Below are positions 35,273 to 44,954 of a stretch of 64,000 nucleotides of DNA, one piece after another (the first letter of the stretch is position 1; every line of letters starts with the position of its first letter). The stretch lies in the NCBI RefSeq assembly GCF_000744375.1, contig NZ_JQLU01000004.1, forward strand, positions 1 to 64,000, given 5' to 3'. The notes under the pieces are model-generated. The model was not told where the DNA came from. It was given only the letters and a program-made list of their open reading frames with translations, and searched no databases. Source of the stretch: Carnobacterium gallinarum DSM 4847 (GTDB lineage: Bacteria > Bacillota > Bacilli > Lactobacillales > Carnobacteriaceae). Made by a program: the position numbers and the translations under genes.

Positions 35273-35592
35273 GTTATTTTTCGTCCTTTTTTATTAGATA
35301 GATAATAAAAAAATGAGTGAATTATTATTTATGAAACGTTTTCTAAAAAAAAACCATTAAAAGTAAGATTTTTTCCTTTTCAAAGCGTTAATTTAGTGTT
35401 AGACTAGACAAGTTGATAGTTGTCTTCATAAGTTTTCAGTGCGTTTTCAATTGAGATTTTGCAGAAACTTATGAAAGTTCCCAAGTAGCTTACCTTATTA
35501 TGTAGCTTGAAGCGAACTGTTTTACACGTAGAAGTGGATAGCGAATCAGTAGCATTGAAATAACTCTTAAAGAGTCTTGGAGGAAAATATTT
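35273..35592. other. Gene-free leader region upstream of typA
   Basis: About 320 bp with no gene. It probably holds the typA promoter and a long 5' leader, but I could not pick a convincing -35/-10 pair or a known riboregulator. GTCTTGGAGG at its end is the typA ribosome binding site. Confidence 0.5.
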
Positions 35593-37434
35593 ATGAAAAG
35601 AAGAACTGACATTAGAAACGTTGCAATTATTGCCCACGTCGATCACGGTAAAACGACTTTAGTGGATGAATTGTTAAAACAATCTGAAACATTAGATTCA
35701 CACAATGAACTAGCAGAACGCGCAATGGATTCTAACGATATTGAAAAAGAACGTGGAATTACCATTTTAGCGAAAAACACTGCTGTAGATTATAAAGGTA
35801 CTCGTATTAATATCATGGATACCCCTGGTCACGCGGATTTCGGTGGCGAAGTAGAACGTATCATGAAAATGGTTGATGGGGTAGTTTTAGTTGTTGATGC
35901 ATACGAAGGTACAATGCCGCAAACGCGTTTTGTATTGAAAAAAGCATTAGAACAAAAATTAGTTCCTATCGTAGTAGTAAACAAAATTGACCGTGATGCA
36001 GCTCGTCCGGCTGAAGTTGTTGATGAAGTTTTAGAATTATTTATTGAATTAGGTGCAGATGACGATCAATTAGAATTCCCAGTAATTTACGCTTCAGCAA
36101 TGAACGGAACTTCTAGTATGTCTGATGATAAAACAGATCAAGAAGCAACAATGGATAATGTTTTTGACACAATTGTTAAAACAATTCCAGCGCCAATTGA
36201 TAATAGCGACGAACCATTACAATTCCAAGTATCATTATTAGATTATAATGACTATGTTGGACGTATCGGTATCGGACGTGTTTTCCGTGGAACAATTAAA
36301 GTTGGGGACAATGTTACCTTAACTAAATTAGACGGATCAACTAAAAACTTCCGTGTGACTAAATTATTTGGTTTCTTCGGTTTACAACGTTTAGAAATCC
36401 AAGAAGCAAAAGCAGGCGATTTAATTGCTGTATCTGGTATGGAAGATATCTTCGTTGGGGAAACAGTTACACCAACAGATCACTTAGAACCATTACCAAT
36501 TCTGCATATTGATGAACCAACTCTACAAATGACTTTCTTAGTAAATAATTCACCATTCGCAGGTCGCGAAGGTAAATGGGTAACATCTCGTAAAATTGAA
36601 GAACGTTTAATGTCTCAATTACACACAGATGTTTCATTACGTGTTGAAAGTACTGGTTCTCCAGATGCTTGGATCGTTTCAGGTCGTGGAGAATTGCATT
36701 TGTCAATCTTAATTGAAAATATGCGTCGTGAAGGTTATGAATTACAAGTATCACGTCCATCTGTTATCTTGAAACAATTTGATGGAAAAGTTTGTGAGCC
36801 GTTTGAATTAGTTCAAATTGATACTCCAGAAGAATACATGGGATCAATCATTGAATCATTAAGCCAACGTAAAGGTGAAATGCAAGATATGGTCAACAAC
36901 GGTAACGGACAAGTTCGTTTAACTTTCTTAGCTCCAGCTCGTGGACTAATTGGTTACTCAACTGAATTCTTATCAATGACTCGTGGATATGGAATTATGA
37001 ACCATACATTTGACCAATACCTACCAATGGTAACTGGAAAAATCGGTGGACGTCGTAATGGTGCATTAGTTTCAACTGAAACTGGTAAAACCACAACTTA
37101 CGGAATCATGGGTATCGAAGACCGTGGAACAATCTTTATTGAACCAGGTGTTGAAATTTATGAAGGAATGATCGTTGGAGAAAATACTCGTGAAAATGAT
37201 ATTACTGTAAATATCACAAAAGCGAAACAAATGACTAACGTTCGTTCAGCAAACAAAGACCAAACAAATGTAATCAAACGTCCGCGTTCATTATCTCTTG
37301 AAGAATCATTAGAATTCTTAGGTGACGATGAGTACTGTGAGATTACTCCAGAAAATATTCGTTTACGTAAACAAGTTTTAAACAAAAATGAACGTGAAAA
37401 ATCAGCTAAGAAAAAACGTTTAGCATCTGAATAA
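35593..37434 (+). CDS. typA: Ribosome-associated GTPase TypA/BipA
   Basis: This 613-aa translational GTPase of the EF-G/LepA class acts in ribosome assembly and stress or cold adaptation. The G domain (about 1-200) has AHVDHGKTTL (G1), RGITI (G2), DTPGHADFGGEV (G3) and NKIDRD (G4). EF-G-like domains II, III and V follow, then the TypA-specific C-terminal domain (about 490-610; RGTIFIEPGVEIYEGMIVGE). Length is standard. GGAGG lies nine bases before the start. Confidence 0.97.
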   Translation: MKRRTDIRNVAIIAHVDHGKTTLVDELLKQSETLDSHNELAERAMDSNDIEKERGITILAKNTAVDYKGTRINIMDTPGHADFGGEVERIMKMVDGVVLVVDAYEGTMPQTRFVLKKALEQKLVPIVVVNKIDRDAARPAEVVDEVLELFIELGADDDQLEFPVIYASAMNGTSSMSDDKTDQEATMDNVFDTIVKTIPAPIDNSDEPLQFQVSLLDYNDYVGRIGIGRVFRGTIKVGDNVTLTKLDGSTKNFRVTKLFGFFGLQRLEIQEAKAGDLIAVSGMEDIFVGETVTPTDHLEPLPILHIDEPTLQMTFLVNNSPFAGREGKWVTSRKIEERLMSQLHTDVSLRVESTGSPDAWIVSGRGELHLSILIENMRREGYELQVSRPSVILKQFDGKVCEPFELVQIDTPEEYMGSIIESLSQRKGEMQDMVNNGNGQVRLTFLAPARGLIGYSTEFLSMTRGYGIMNHTFDQYLPMVTGKIGGRRNGALVSTETGKTTTYGIMGIEDRGTIFIEPGVEIYEGMIVGENTRENDITVNITKAKQMTNVRSANKDQTNVIKRPRSLSLEESLEFLGDDEYCEITPENIRLRKQVLNKNEREKSAKKKRLASE

Positions 37435-37445
37435 GACAATTTTGG

Positions 37446-37480
37446 AATCCCTACAATCTTATGATTGTGGGGATTTTTTT
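37446..37480 (+). terminator. Terminator after typA
   Basis: AATCCCTACAATC pairs with GATTGTGGGGATT (one G-U), followed by a T run. Confidence 0.9.
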
Positions 37481-37513
37481 AATTAAATGAAATAATGTTG
37501 AAAGATATAAAAA

Positions 37514-37536
37514 ACAGAGTAGAGCGTCTACTCTGT
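37514..37536 (-). terminator. Hairpin, probable terminator of the decayed reverse gene
   Basis: ACAGAGTAGA and its complement form a 10-bp stem with a 3-base loop. On the reverse strand GTTTTTT follows, and on the plus strand AAAAATTTC follows. Confidence 0.6.
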
Positions 37537-37559
37537 AAAAATTTCTTTTTTTAAAGTTG

Positions 37560-37965
37560 TTAGGAGAAAGTATAGCGTGCTGTATAATAGATTTAGTCTA
37601 AGGCAATTTGCAGTTAATAGAAACCTAAGTTGATTTTGGTTGTTATCGTTTGCAATATGGTATTCATCGCCACCCATAGTTAGCTTTCTTTTATCAATAT
37701 CACAGGGAACCGTTTCTTCGTTTAAAGTGAATGGATGACTACCAGAGAGGCTGTAATCGAGGTTAATCTAATGGGCGAATTAATCTTAGATTTATAAGAA
37801 AAGAGGTTGAAAGATTGAACCATTAAATCAGTGATATCAAAAATTTTACATCTAAAAAAGCTCTCATTGACTTTATAAATTGGTTGAGCATTCTCAGTAA
37901 GGATTTCATAAATTGGTTTTAGAACAATAATATTTTGTTGAATTTGTATAAAGAAAAAGTGGCCT
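37560..37965 (-). pseudogene. Decayed LURP-one-related (YxjI-like) gene
   Basis: Reverse-strand frames read IIVLKPIYEILTENAQPIY, KVNESFFRCKIFDITD and, after frame changes, GSHPFTLNEETV and KRKLTMGGDEYHIANDN. Order and spacing resemble the small beta-barrel LURP-one/YxjI family (a repeated strand pattern with x-Y-x-V-x-x-x-F-F). Stops and frameshifts interrupt it, and no start is seen. A terminator-like hairpin lies just downstream. The family assignment is tentative. The rest of 37481-38107 holds no intact gene. Confidence 0.4.
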
Positions 37966-38107
37966 CTTGCTATAAAACCAACTTAAATTCATCCAAAGTA
38001 TGGGTATCTAATAAAAATTTAATGAAATTAATTTTTTGAATGAAGAGCTATATGAATTGAAATTATGCTATAATACAAGAGATAAACTAAAGGAGGGAAA
38101 CCTGATT

Positions 38108-38395
38108 ATGAAGGAATTTGTTCAAAAACAAGAAGCCTTTGATTTCTTAATGGCTGATGCAGACAAAATTTATAATTTAATTAATAGTCAAAAGCAACAC
38201 CTTTGTTTGGCACAATGTCCAGCATTTGAAGAAGTTGTTGATACTCAGATGTATGGTTTTTCTAAAGAAGTTGAGTACGCGGTTAAAATTGGTGTGCTAG
38301 AAATTTCAGATGGTCACCGTATTTTAAGCGATTTAGAAAAGAACTTAAATGACGTCTATACAGAAATGTACGATGAAAAGAAAGAACAAGTTTAA
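38108..38395 (+). CDS. ylaN: YlaN family protein (UPF0358)
   Basis: This helical protein of about 95 aa is the counterpart of B. subtilis YlaN, which is essential under normal growth and has been linked to iron homeostasis through Fur. Conserved stretches DADKIYNLI, QCPAFEEVVDTQMYGFSKEVEYAVKIGVLE and the C-terminal leucine-rich helix match. I set the start at ATG 38108, after AAGGAGGG. A longer frame from 38036 lacks a site. It precedes ftsW as in Bacillus. Confidence 0.92.
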   Translation: MKEFVQKQEAFDFLMADADKIYNLINSQKQHLCLAQCPAFEEVVDTQMYGFSKEVEYAVKIGVLEISDGHRILSDLEKNLNDVYTEMYDEKKEQV

Positions 38396-38449
38396 CAAAT
38401 AAGGGAGGTTAAGGGGCTAACTTATTTCTATATATGAGCCTTTGAATCA

Positions 38450-39631
38450 ATGAAAAAATTAAAATATATTGATTATTATATCTTTATCCCTTACATTATT
38501 TTGTCAGTTATTGGTATTTTGATGGTATACAGTGCAAGCAGTTTTGTTGCAGTAGAACTTCAAGGGAAATCAGCGACTAGATATTTAATTTTGCAAAGTG
38601 CTTTTGTGTTTGTCGGCTTTTTTATTACAATGTTTGTGTTGATGTTTAAATACAAGATGCTGAAAAATAAACAATTGATGATGGCAGCGGTTGTTGTGAT
38701 TATCGTCATGCTAATCTATCTATTTCTTTTTGGTGAAAAAGTTAATGGTGCAGCAGGTTGGTTGCAAGTGGGTTCTTTCGGTATTCAGCCAGCAGAGTTT
38801 GCTAAAATTGTAATTATTTGGTATTTTGCTTTTATTTTTTCAAAAAAACAAAAAGGAATTGTCCATGAATTTCGTCAAACGATTACGCCTCCATCGATTA
38901 TCTTTTTAGTCTTTTTACTTTTAATCGTGATTCAACCAGATGTTGGTGGTGCAGGAATTCTTTTAGTGATTGGTGTTGTAATGATTTTTGCTAGTGGAAT
39001 CTCTGCTACTTTAGGAATTGGCTTAGGAGTTACTGGAGTTGGTTTGATTTTAGGGGTTGTAGAGTTAGTAAAAATTTATGGAACAAAGATTCCATTTTTA
39101 GAACAGTACCAATATAACCGTTTTTTGGCTTTTTGGAATCCATTTGCGTTATCTAACAACGAAGGGAATCAATTAGTAAACTCCTATTTTGCTTTAAGAC
39201 GTGGTGGGATTTTTGGAGTTGGAATCGGTAAAAGTGTGCAAAAAACTGGGTATTTACCTGAACCGTATACAGATTTTATTATGTCTATTTTAGGTGAAGA
39301 AACGGGATTGATTGGGATATTAGTTGTTGTTTCGTTATTCTTCTTTTTAATTTTACGTATTTATTTGATTGGTATTCGTGCAAAAGATGCATTTGGTTCG
39401 TTGTTATGTATTGGAATTGCAACGATGCTCCTTGTTCAAGGATTTATTAATTTAGGCGGAGTCCTTGGGCTTTTACCTATTTCCGGGGTAACATTCCCTT
39501 TTATTAGTTATGGTGGTTCTAGTACGCTTATATTGACGATTTCGATAGGTTTAGTCTTGAACGTTAGTGCAACTGAGAGGATACGAGCAGAGGAACAACT
39601 GCTTGAAAGTAGAAAATTAGAAAACAATTAG
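38450..39631 (+). CDS. ftsW: FtsW/RodA/SpoVE family lipid II polymerase
   Basis: This 393-aa integral membrane glycosyltransferase has about ten hydrophobic helices and polymerises septal peptidoglycan with a partner class B PBP. Family landmarks include the YQYNRFLAFWNPF loop, GGIFGVGIGKSVQKTGYLPEPYTDFI and FPFISYGGSS near the end. The order ylaN-ftsW-pycA is that of Bacillus and favours FtsW over RodA. The start has no good ribosome binding site. A GGGAGG lies 40 bp upstream, and a three-codon frame (ATG AGC CTT TGA) ends just before the ATG, so translation may depend on reinitiation. Confidence 0.92.
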   Translation: MKKLKYIDYYIFIPYIILSVIGILMVYSASSFVAVELQGKSATRYLILQSAFVFVGFFITMFVLMFKYKMLKNKQLMMAAVVVIIVMLIYLFLFGEKVNGAAGWLQVGSFGIQPAEFAKIVIIWYFAFIFSKKQKGIVHEFRQTITPPSIIFLVFLLLIVIQPDVGGAGILLVIGVVMIFASGISATLGIGLGVTGVGLILGVVELVKIYGTKIPFLEQYQYNRFLAFWNPFALSNNEGNQLVNSYFALRRGGIFGVGIGKSVQKTGYLPEPYTDFIMSILGEETGLIGILVVVSLFFFLILRIYLIGIRAKDAFGSLLCIGIATMLLVQGFINLGGVLGLLPISGVTFPFISYGGSSTLILTISIGLVLNVSATERIRAEEQLLESRKLENN

Positions 39632-39693
39632 AAAAAAATAGCAAATTTGATGTTAACTAGTGACATAATTGTGTATAATAAAAAATAAGCATG

Positions 39694-39726
39694 AAAAAGA
39701 CTTTGCTTTATGAAGTCTTTTTTTGC
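39694..39726 (+). terminator. Terminator after ftsW
   Basis: AAAAAGACTT and AAGTCTTTTT form a 10-bp stem, followed by TT. A TATAAT (39674-39679) just before it may belong to a promoter. Confidence 0.75.
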
Positions 39727-39843
39727 CATCATGGGTAGAATCCGTTTACTTAGTTGGTAGCAAAGAAAGCTTATTACTTTTGTCTTTATTTAAAAGCAAG
39801 TATAGTTATAGTTGTAAAAAATAGGTTTAAGAGGAGTGGGGTC

Positions 39844-42800
39844 ATGAAAAAAGTATTAGTAGCCAACCGTGGTGAGATTGCAATTCGTATTTTCAGAGCG
39901 TGTACGGAGTTACACATTGATACAGTTGCTGTATATGCACAAGAAGATGCAAGTTCTGTTCATCGTTTTAAAGCTGATGAAGCTTATTTAGTAGGTAAAG
40001 GCAAGAAACCTATTGAAGCGTACTTGGATATTGAAGACATGATCCGTATTGCAAAATATGCTGGAGCAGATGCGATTCATCCTGGATATGGATTTTTATC
40101 TGAAAATCTGGCGTTTGCTCGTCGTTGTCAAGAAGAGGGGATTATTTTTATTGGTCCTAATTTACATCACTTAGATATTTTTGGAGATAAAATTAAAGCT
40201 AAAGAAGCTGCTATTGCTGCGGGGATTCAATCAATTCCTGGGACAGATGGTCCAGTTGAAAGTTTAGCAGAAGTCTTAGAATTTGGAAAAACTCATGGGT
40301 ATCCGATTATGATTAAAGCGGCTCTTGGCGGCGGTGGTCGTGGGATGCGTGTAGCAGGTTCTGAAACGGAAGCAAAAGATAGTTATGAACGTGCTAAAAG
40401 TGAGGCTAAAGCGGCTTTTGGTAGTGATGAAGTTTATGTGGAGCGTTATATTTCTAGTCCTAAACATATTGAAGTTCAGATTTTAGGGGATAGTCATGGA
40501 AATGTTGTGCATTTATTTGAACGTGATTGTTCTGTCCAACGTCGTCACCAAAAAGTTGTTGAAGTTGCACCATGTGTTTCAATTTCAGAAGATTTGCGGG
40601 AAGAAATGTGTGATGCGGCAGTCCAATTGATGAAACATGTGGGTTATATAAATGCTGGAACTGTTGAATTTTTATTGGAAGGTGATCGTTTTTATTTTAT
40701 TGAGGTGAATCCTCGTGTTCAAGTAGAGCATACGATTACTGAAATGATTACAGGGGTTGATATTGTTCAATCACAAATCAAAATTGCAATGGGAATGGAT
40801 TTGTTCACAGATATTCATTTGCCACAACAAAAAGATATTAAAATGATTGGTTCAGCTATTCAATGTCGAATTACAACAGAAGATCCCATGAATAATTTCT
40901 TACCGGATACTGGGAAAATCGATACGTATCGTTCACCAGGTGGTTTTGGTATTCGTTTAGATGCTGGTAATGGCTTCCAAGGAAGTGTTGTTTCACCTTT
41001 CTTTGACTCATTATTAGTTAAAGTCTGTGTGCAAGGAATGACTTTTGGAGATGCCGTCCAAAAAATGGAGCGTTCGTTAAAAGAATTCCGTATTCGTGGG
41101 GTTAAAACGAATATTCCATTTATGCAAAACGTGATTTCTCATCCGATTTTCTTATCGGGAGATGCAAAAACAACATTTATTGATACGTCACCAGAACTAT
41201 TTAAATTCTCGAAAACACGAGATCGTGGCAATAAAACGATGAAATATATTGGCAATATTACAGTAAATGGTTTTCCTGGGATTGAAAAAGGTGAAAAAGT
41301 GTTCTTAGAAGCTGCTCGTAAACCAAGCAAGCTAATTTTACCAAATGAGCCTTATGTAAGTGCGAAAACTATTTTAGATACAAAGGGTGCAGATGCCGTC
41401 GTAGATTGGGTACGTAATCAAAATCAAGTTCTTTTAACAGATACAACTTTCCGTGATGCCCATCAAAGTTTATTGGCAACGCGAGTTCGGACACAAGATT
41501 TTGTTAATATTGCGGAAGAAACGCAAAAAGGAATCCCTCAATTATTCTCAGAAGAAATGTGGGGCGGTGCAACATTTGATGTGGCTTATCGTTTCTTAAA
41601 TGAAGATCCTTGGGAACGTTTAAGAAAATTACGTCGTCGGATGCCGGATACATTATTCCAGATGTTGTTTAGAGGTTCTAATGCAGTGGGATATCAAAAT
41701 TACCCAGACAATGTAATTGTAGAATTTATCCAACAAGCAGCAACTAACGGGATTGATGTTTTTCGTATTTTTGATAGTTTAAACTGGATTCCACAAATGG
41801 AAAAAAGTATTCAAGCGGTTCGTGATGTTGGCAAAATTGCAGAAGCAGCAATTTGTTATACAGGTGATATTAATGATCCTACACGAGCAAAATATTCCGT
41901 AGATTATTATAAAGACATGGCAAAAGAGCTGGAACGTCAAGGTGCACATATTATTGCGGTGAAAGATATGGCAGGATTGTTAATGCCACAAGCAGCGTAT
42001 CGTTTAATTAGTGAATTAAAAGCAACGATTGATGTTCCAATTCATTTACACACCCATGATACAAGTGGAAATGGAATCTTTACCTATGCTTCAGCTGTAA
42101 AAGCCGGTGTAGATATTGTGGACGTAGCTATGAGTGCAATTAGTGGAGCTACTAGTCAACCAAGTATGAGTAGTTTGTATTATGCTTTAGTCAATGGGGA
42201 TCGTACACCAGATATTCAAATCGAGAATGTTCAACAATTAAATCATTATTGGGAAGATGTTCGTGGATTCTATACTGATTTTGAGAATGGGATTAGCGCT
42301 CCTCAAACAGAAGTTTATCAACATGAAATGCCCGGTGGACAGTATTCTAACTTACAACAACAAGCCAAAGCAGTCGGTTTAGCTGATAAATGGGAAGATG
42401 TTAAACAAATGTATTCCATTGTAAATGAAATGTTTGGTGATGTTGTGAAGGTAACTCCATCGTCTAAAGTTGTTGGAGATATGGCTCTGTTTATGGTACA
42501 AAATAATTTAAGTGAAGCAGATGTTTATGAAAAAGGAGAATCTATTGATTTCCCTGATTCAGTAATTGGGTTCTTCCGCGGCGACTTAGGTCAACCTGTT
42601 GGAGGCTTCCCAGAAAAATTACAAAAAATTATTTTGAAAGACAAAAAGGCAATTACTGTACGACCAGGTTCGTTAGCTGAGCCAGTTGATTTTGCTGCTA
42701 AAAAAGTGGAGTTAGCTGAAAAAATGGGAGCAGAGCCAAGTCATCAAGACGTATTGAGCTATATTATGTATCCACAAGTGTTCCTAGATTACTGTAAAAT

Positions 42801-43275
42801 GCATGATCAATATGGTGATGTAACGTTATTGGATACACCAACTTTCTTCCATGGTATGCGTAATGGCGAATCGGTTGAAGTTCGGATTGAAAAAGGAAAA
42901 ACGCTAATTGTGAAACTCATCCAAATCGGCGAACCAGATTCTGAAGGCAATCGTATTCTGTACTTTGAGCTAAATGGTCAAGGTCGCGAAGTGGTTGTCA
43001 AAGATATTAGTGTAAAAGGGACAACTGCGTTACGTAGAAAAGCCGAGCCTACGAATAAAGAACATGTTGGTGCAACTATGCCAGGTTCTGTGTTAGAAGT
43101 TCTTGTAGAAAAAGGCGAACGTGTGAAAGCAGGGCAACCAATTTTAATTACTGAAGCAATGAAAATGGAAACAACGATTCAAGCGAATTTTGATGGTGTT
43201 ATTGATCAAATTTATGTTCAAAATGAAGATATTATTGAAACTGGTGATTTATTGATTGAAATTCAAGCTCGATAA
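39844..43275 (+). CDS. pycA: Pyruvate carboxylase
   Basis: This biotin enzyme of about 1143 aa carboxylates pyruvate to oxaloacetate. Order of domains: biotin carboxylase (about 1-450; ANRGEIAIRIFRA, GGGGRGMRV), carboxyltransferase (about 530-810; LLTDTTFRDAHQSLLATR and HTHDTSGNG metal-binding histidines), PC tetramerisation region, and biotin carrier domain with EAMKMET (biotinylated Lys1107). The start at 39844 follows AAGAGGAGTGGGG. The frame is open further upstream but without a site. It feeds oxaloacetate to citrate synthase and aspartate synthesis. Confidence 0.97.
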   Translation: MKKVLVANRGEIAIRIFRACTELHIDTVAVYAQEDASSVHRFKADEAYLVGKGKKPIEAYLDIEDMIRIAKYAGADAIHPGYGFLSENLAFARRCQEEGIIFIGPNLHHLDIFGDKIKAKEAAIAAGIQSIPGTDGPVESLAEVLEFGKTHGYPIMIKAALGGGGRGMRVAGSETEAKDSYERAKSEAKAAFGSDEVYVERYISSPKHIEVQILGDSHGNVVHLFERDCSVQRRHQKVVEVAPCVSISEDLREEMCDAAVQLMKHVGYINAGTVEFLLEGDRFYFIEVNPRVQVEHTITEMITGVDIVQSQIKIAMGMDLFTDIHLPQQKDIKMIGSAIQCRITTEDPMNNFLPDTGKIDTYRSPGGFGIRLDAGNGFQGSVVSPFFDSLLVKVCVQGMTFGDAVQKMERSLKEFRIRGVKTNIPFMQNVISHPIFLSGDAKTTFIDTSPELFKFSKTRDRGNKTMKYIGNITVNGFPGIEKGEKVFLEAARKPSKLILPNEPYVSAKTILDTKGADAVVDWVRNQNQVLLTDTTFRDAHQSLLATRVRTQDFVNIAEETQKGIPQLFSEEMWGGATFDVAYRFLNEDPWERLRKLRRRMPDTLFQMLFRGSNAVGYQNYPDNVIVEFIQQAATNGIDVFRIFDSLNWIPQMEKSIQAVRDVGKIAEAAICYTGDINDPTRAKYSVDYYKDMAKELERQGAHIIAVKDMAGLLMPQAAYRLISELKATIDVPIHLHTHDTSGNGIFTYASAVKAGVDIVDVAMSAISGATSQPSMSSLYYALVNGDRTPDIQIENVQQLNHYWEDVRGFYTDFENGISAPQTEVYQHEMPGGQYSNLQQQAKAVGLADKWEDVKQMYSIVNEMFGDVVKVTPSSKVVGDMALFMVQNNLSEADVYEKGESIDFPDSVIGFFRGDLGQPVGGFPEKLQKIILKDKKAITVRPGSLAEPVDFAAKKVELAEKMGAEPSHQDVLSYIMYPQVFLDYCKMHDQYGDVTLLDTPTFFHGMRNGESVEVRIEKGKTLIVKLIQIGEPDSEGNRILYFELNGQGREVVVKDISVKGTTALRRKAEPTNKEHVGATMPGSVLEVLVEKGERVKAGQPILITEAMKMETTIQANFDGVIDQIYVQNEDIIETGDLLIEIQAR

Positions 43276-43320
43276 ATGCGATAATAGGGATAAGCTTTAG
43301 AAAAGAGGACTGAAAAGAGC

Positions 43321-44373
43321 ATGAAAACTTTTTTAAGAGCCATTCCGATATTTGTTATTTTAATGCTTGTATTTTATTTGGAGCCTGTCTTAAATTCAAA
43401 AGAAAATTCAAAACCTAAAAAAGTAACAACTACTGCAATAAGTAAACCTAAAACTGAAATGGTACAAGCAACAATGCCTGTTACTGGATTAGCAAGTTAT
43501 CTTCATCAGCCTGCTAGTCAAGTAACGGCTAAGTTTGGGGAACCAGTTCGTAAAGATCTTACCGCGTATGGATTTGAATGGTGGATTTATAATCAAAAAG
43601 ATAGTCAGTATTTGCAAGTTGGTGTAAAGGATGGACAAGTAGTAACTTTATTTGCATTAGGTCAAGATATGGATGTAGCTCCGTTTAAAATTGGAATGGA
43701 TATTTCTAAGATTTATCAAGTTTCGACATTATATCCAACATTTGAGATTGAATTTAATGAGGATACTTATTCAATTGAACTTTCGGAAGATGATATGAAC
43801 TATCATCCTTTAGTGGCTTTTAATAATGGGACATTTGCTATCTTATTATTAGATCAAGTTTCTAATAAAATTATTGGTGTACGTTATTTAGATGCGGATG
43901 TTTTGCTTCATTTAAATATTTACGAAGTCGCTTCAATGACGCCTATTCCTAGTGTTGACAATCAAAATTTAGATTGGGCTAAAGTAAATCAAGGAAATGA
44001 AACTCAAACATTGGATATTTTAAACGTACTTCGACATCGCAATCAATTGGGATTGTTAGAGTCAAATAAAACACTAACAGATTTTTCTGCTGGAATATTT
44101 AATGCATATAGCAATCGAACGCCAGAGGAGATTCAAGAAAAGGAATTAAGCACTAAAAATATTGAAACAGCTTTAAGTAAAGTAACTAATTTAACCAATG
44201 ATTTAGATATTTTTTATTTAAATCGTTGTTCAGATGCAACGTGGACAACTAGTTATTGGTTCAGCTTTGAAAATAAACGAAATTTATTAATGAATCGTAA
44301 ACTAAAAAATATTGGAATTCGTTACCAAAAACAAGAAGTTATTCTGTTGTTAGACTCGCTAAATAAAATCTAG
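43321..44373 (+). CDS. CAP-associated-domain protein (YlbC-like)
   Basis: This 350-aa protein has an N-terminal hydrophobic anchor or signal (about 5-24, AIPIFVILMLVFYLEPVL), a CAP-associated N-terminal domain (about 55-195; repeated GxP.R.D..GYEWW-like pattern, YGFEWWIYNQKDSQYLQVGVK), and a degenerate CAP/SCP-like domain (about 225-350; DILNVLRHRNQLGLL). Position between pycA and ylbF matches B. subtilis ylbC. The CAP domain here is short and lacks an obvious full set of family histidines. It is probably extracellular and membrane-anchored, with unknown function. GAAAAGAGGAC precedes the start. Confidence 0.8.
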   Translation: MKTFLRAIPIFVILMLVFYLEPVLNSKENSKPKKVTTTAISKPKTEMVQATMPVTGLASYLHQPASQVTAKFGEPVRKDLTAYGFEWWIYNQKDSQYLQVGVKDGQVVTLFALGQDMDVAPFKIGMDISKIYQVSTLYPTFEIEFNEDTYSIELSEDDMNYHPLVAFNNGTFAILLLDQVSNKIIGVRYLDADVLLHLNIYEVASMTPIPSVDNQNLDWAKVNQGNETQTLDILNVLRHRNQLGLLESNKTLTDFSAGIFNAYSNRTPEEIQEKELSTKNIETALSKVTNLTNDLDIFYLNRCSDATWTTSYWFSFENKRNLLMNRKLKNIGIRYQKQEVILLLDSLNKI

Positions 44374-44384
44374 CTTGTATCTGG

Positions 44385-44435
44385 TGGCGTTAGCTTATAT
44401 ACTAAATAGTGTAAACGTAACGCCAACTTATTTTT
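44385..44435 (+). terminator. Terminator before ylbF
   Basis: TGGCGTTA and TAACGCCA close a long hairpin with further internal pairing, followed by TATTTTT. Confidence 0.7.
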
Positions 44436-44503
44436 GATAAAAGATAGAATCAAAACAAGATTCATGAAAGAACGAGTCGATTCTTGTAGAAAGAAGGGTT
44501 TTC

Positions 44504-44938
44504 ATGATTGTGACAGAGGATTATATTGATATGGAAACTGAAGCTTTAGCTTTAGTCCAGGCTATTATGCAAAGTGAAATTGGTGAAAATTATTGTCTAG
44601 CTAAGATTGCTTTGGAACAAAATCAAGTAGCCCAAAATAAAATTCATAAGTTTAATCTGGCTAAAAAAGAGTTTGAAACAATCGAAAAATATGGTAAATT
44701 TGCTCCTGATTATAAAGAAAAAAATCGTGAAGTTCGCCGATTGAAACGCGAGATGGATATGGACGAATGTGTGTATCAGTATCGTTTATTAGAAACGGAC
44801 TTGCAAACTATTTTAGATGAAATCAGTCTTAAATTAGCACGCACAGTTTCAAATACAATTAAAGTTCCAGCAGGAAATCCATTCTTTTCAACTGGAGCTA
44901 GTGGTTGCGGAAGTGGTGGTAGCTGTGGTTGTGGGTAA
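44504..44938 (+). CDS. ylbF: YlbF family protein (RNase Y regulatory complex)
   Basis: This 144-aa coiled-coil protein matches YlbF, which in B. subtilis joins YmcA and YaaT in the Y-complex that steers RNase Y and affects competence and biofilms. The helical segment (about 10-125) is normal. The C-terminal tail is GCGSGGSCGCG. Cysteines in this tail are known to help hold Fe-S clusters in the Bacillus complex. AGAAAGAAGGG precedes the ATG. ylbG starts 17 bp after its stop. Confidence 0.92.
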   Translation: MIVTEDYIDMETEALALVQAIMQSEIGENYCLAKIALEQNQVAQNKIHKFNLAKKEFETIEKYGKFAPDYKEKNREVRRLKREMDMDECVYQYRLLETDLQTILDEISLKLARTVSNTIKVPAGNPFFSTGASGCGSGGSCGCG

Positions 44939-44954
44939 TAAGGATGGTGAAAAT

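Noticed and set aside
44901-44954. Earlier ylbG start overlapping ylbF
   Set aside because: The extra residues are the ylbF glycine/cysteine tail read in another frame. ATG 44955 has a site and matches the family N-terminus.
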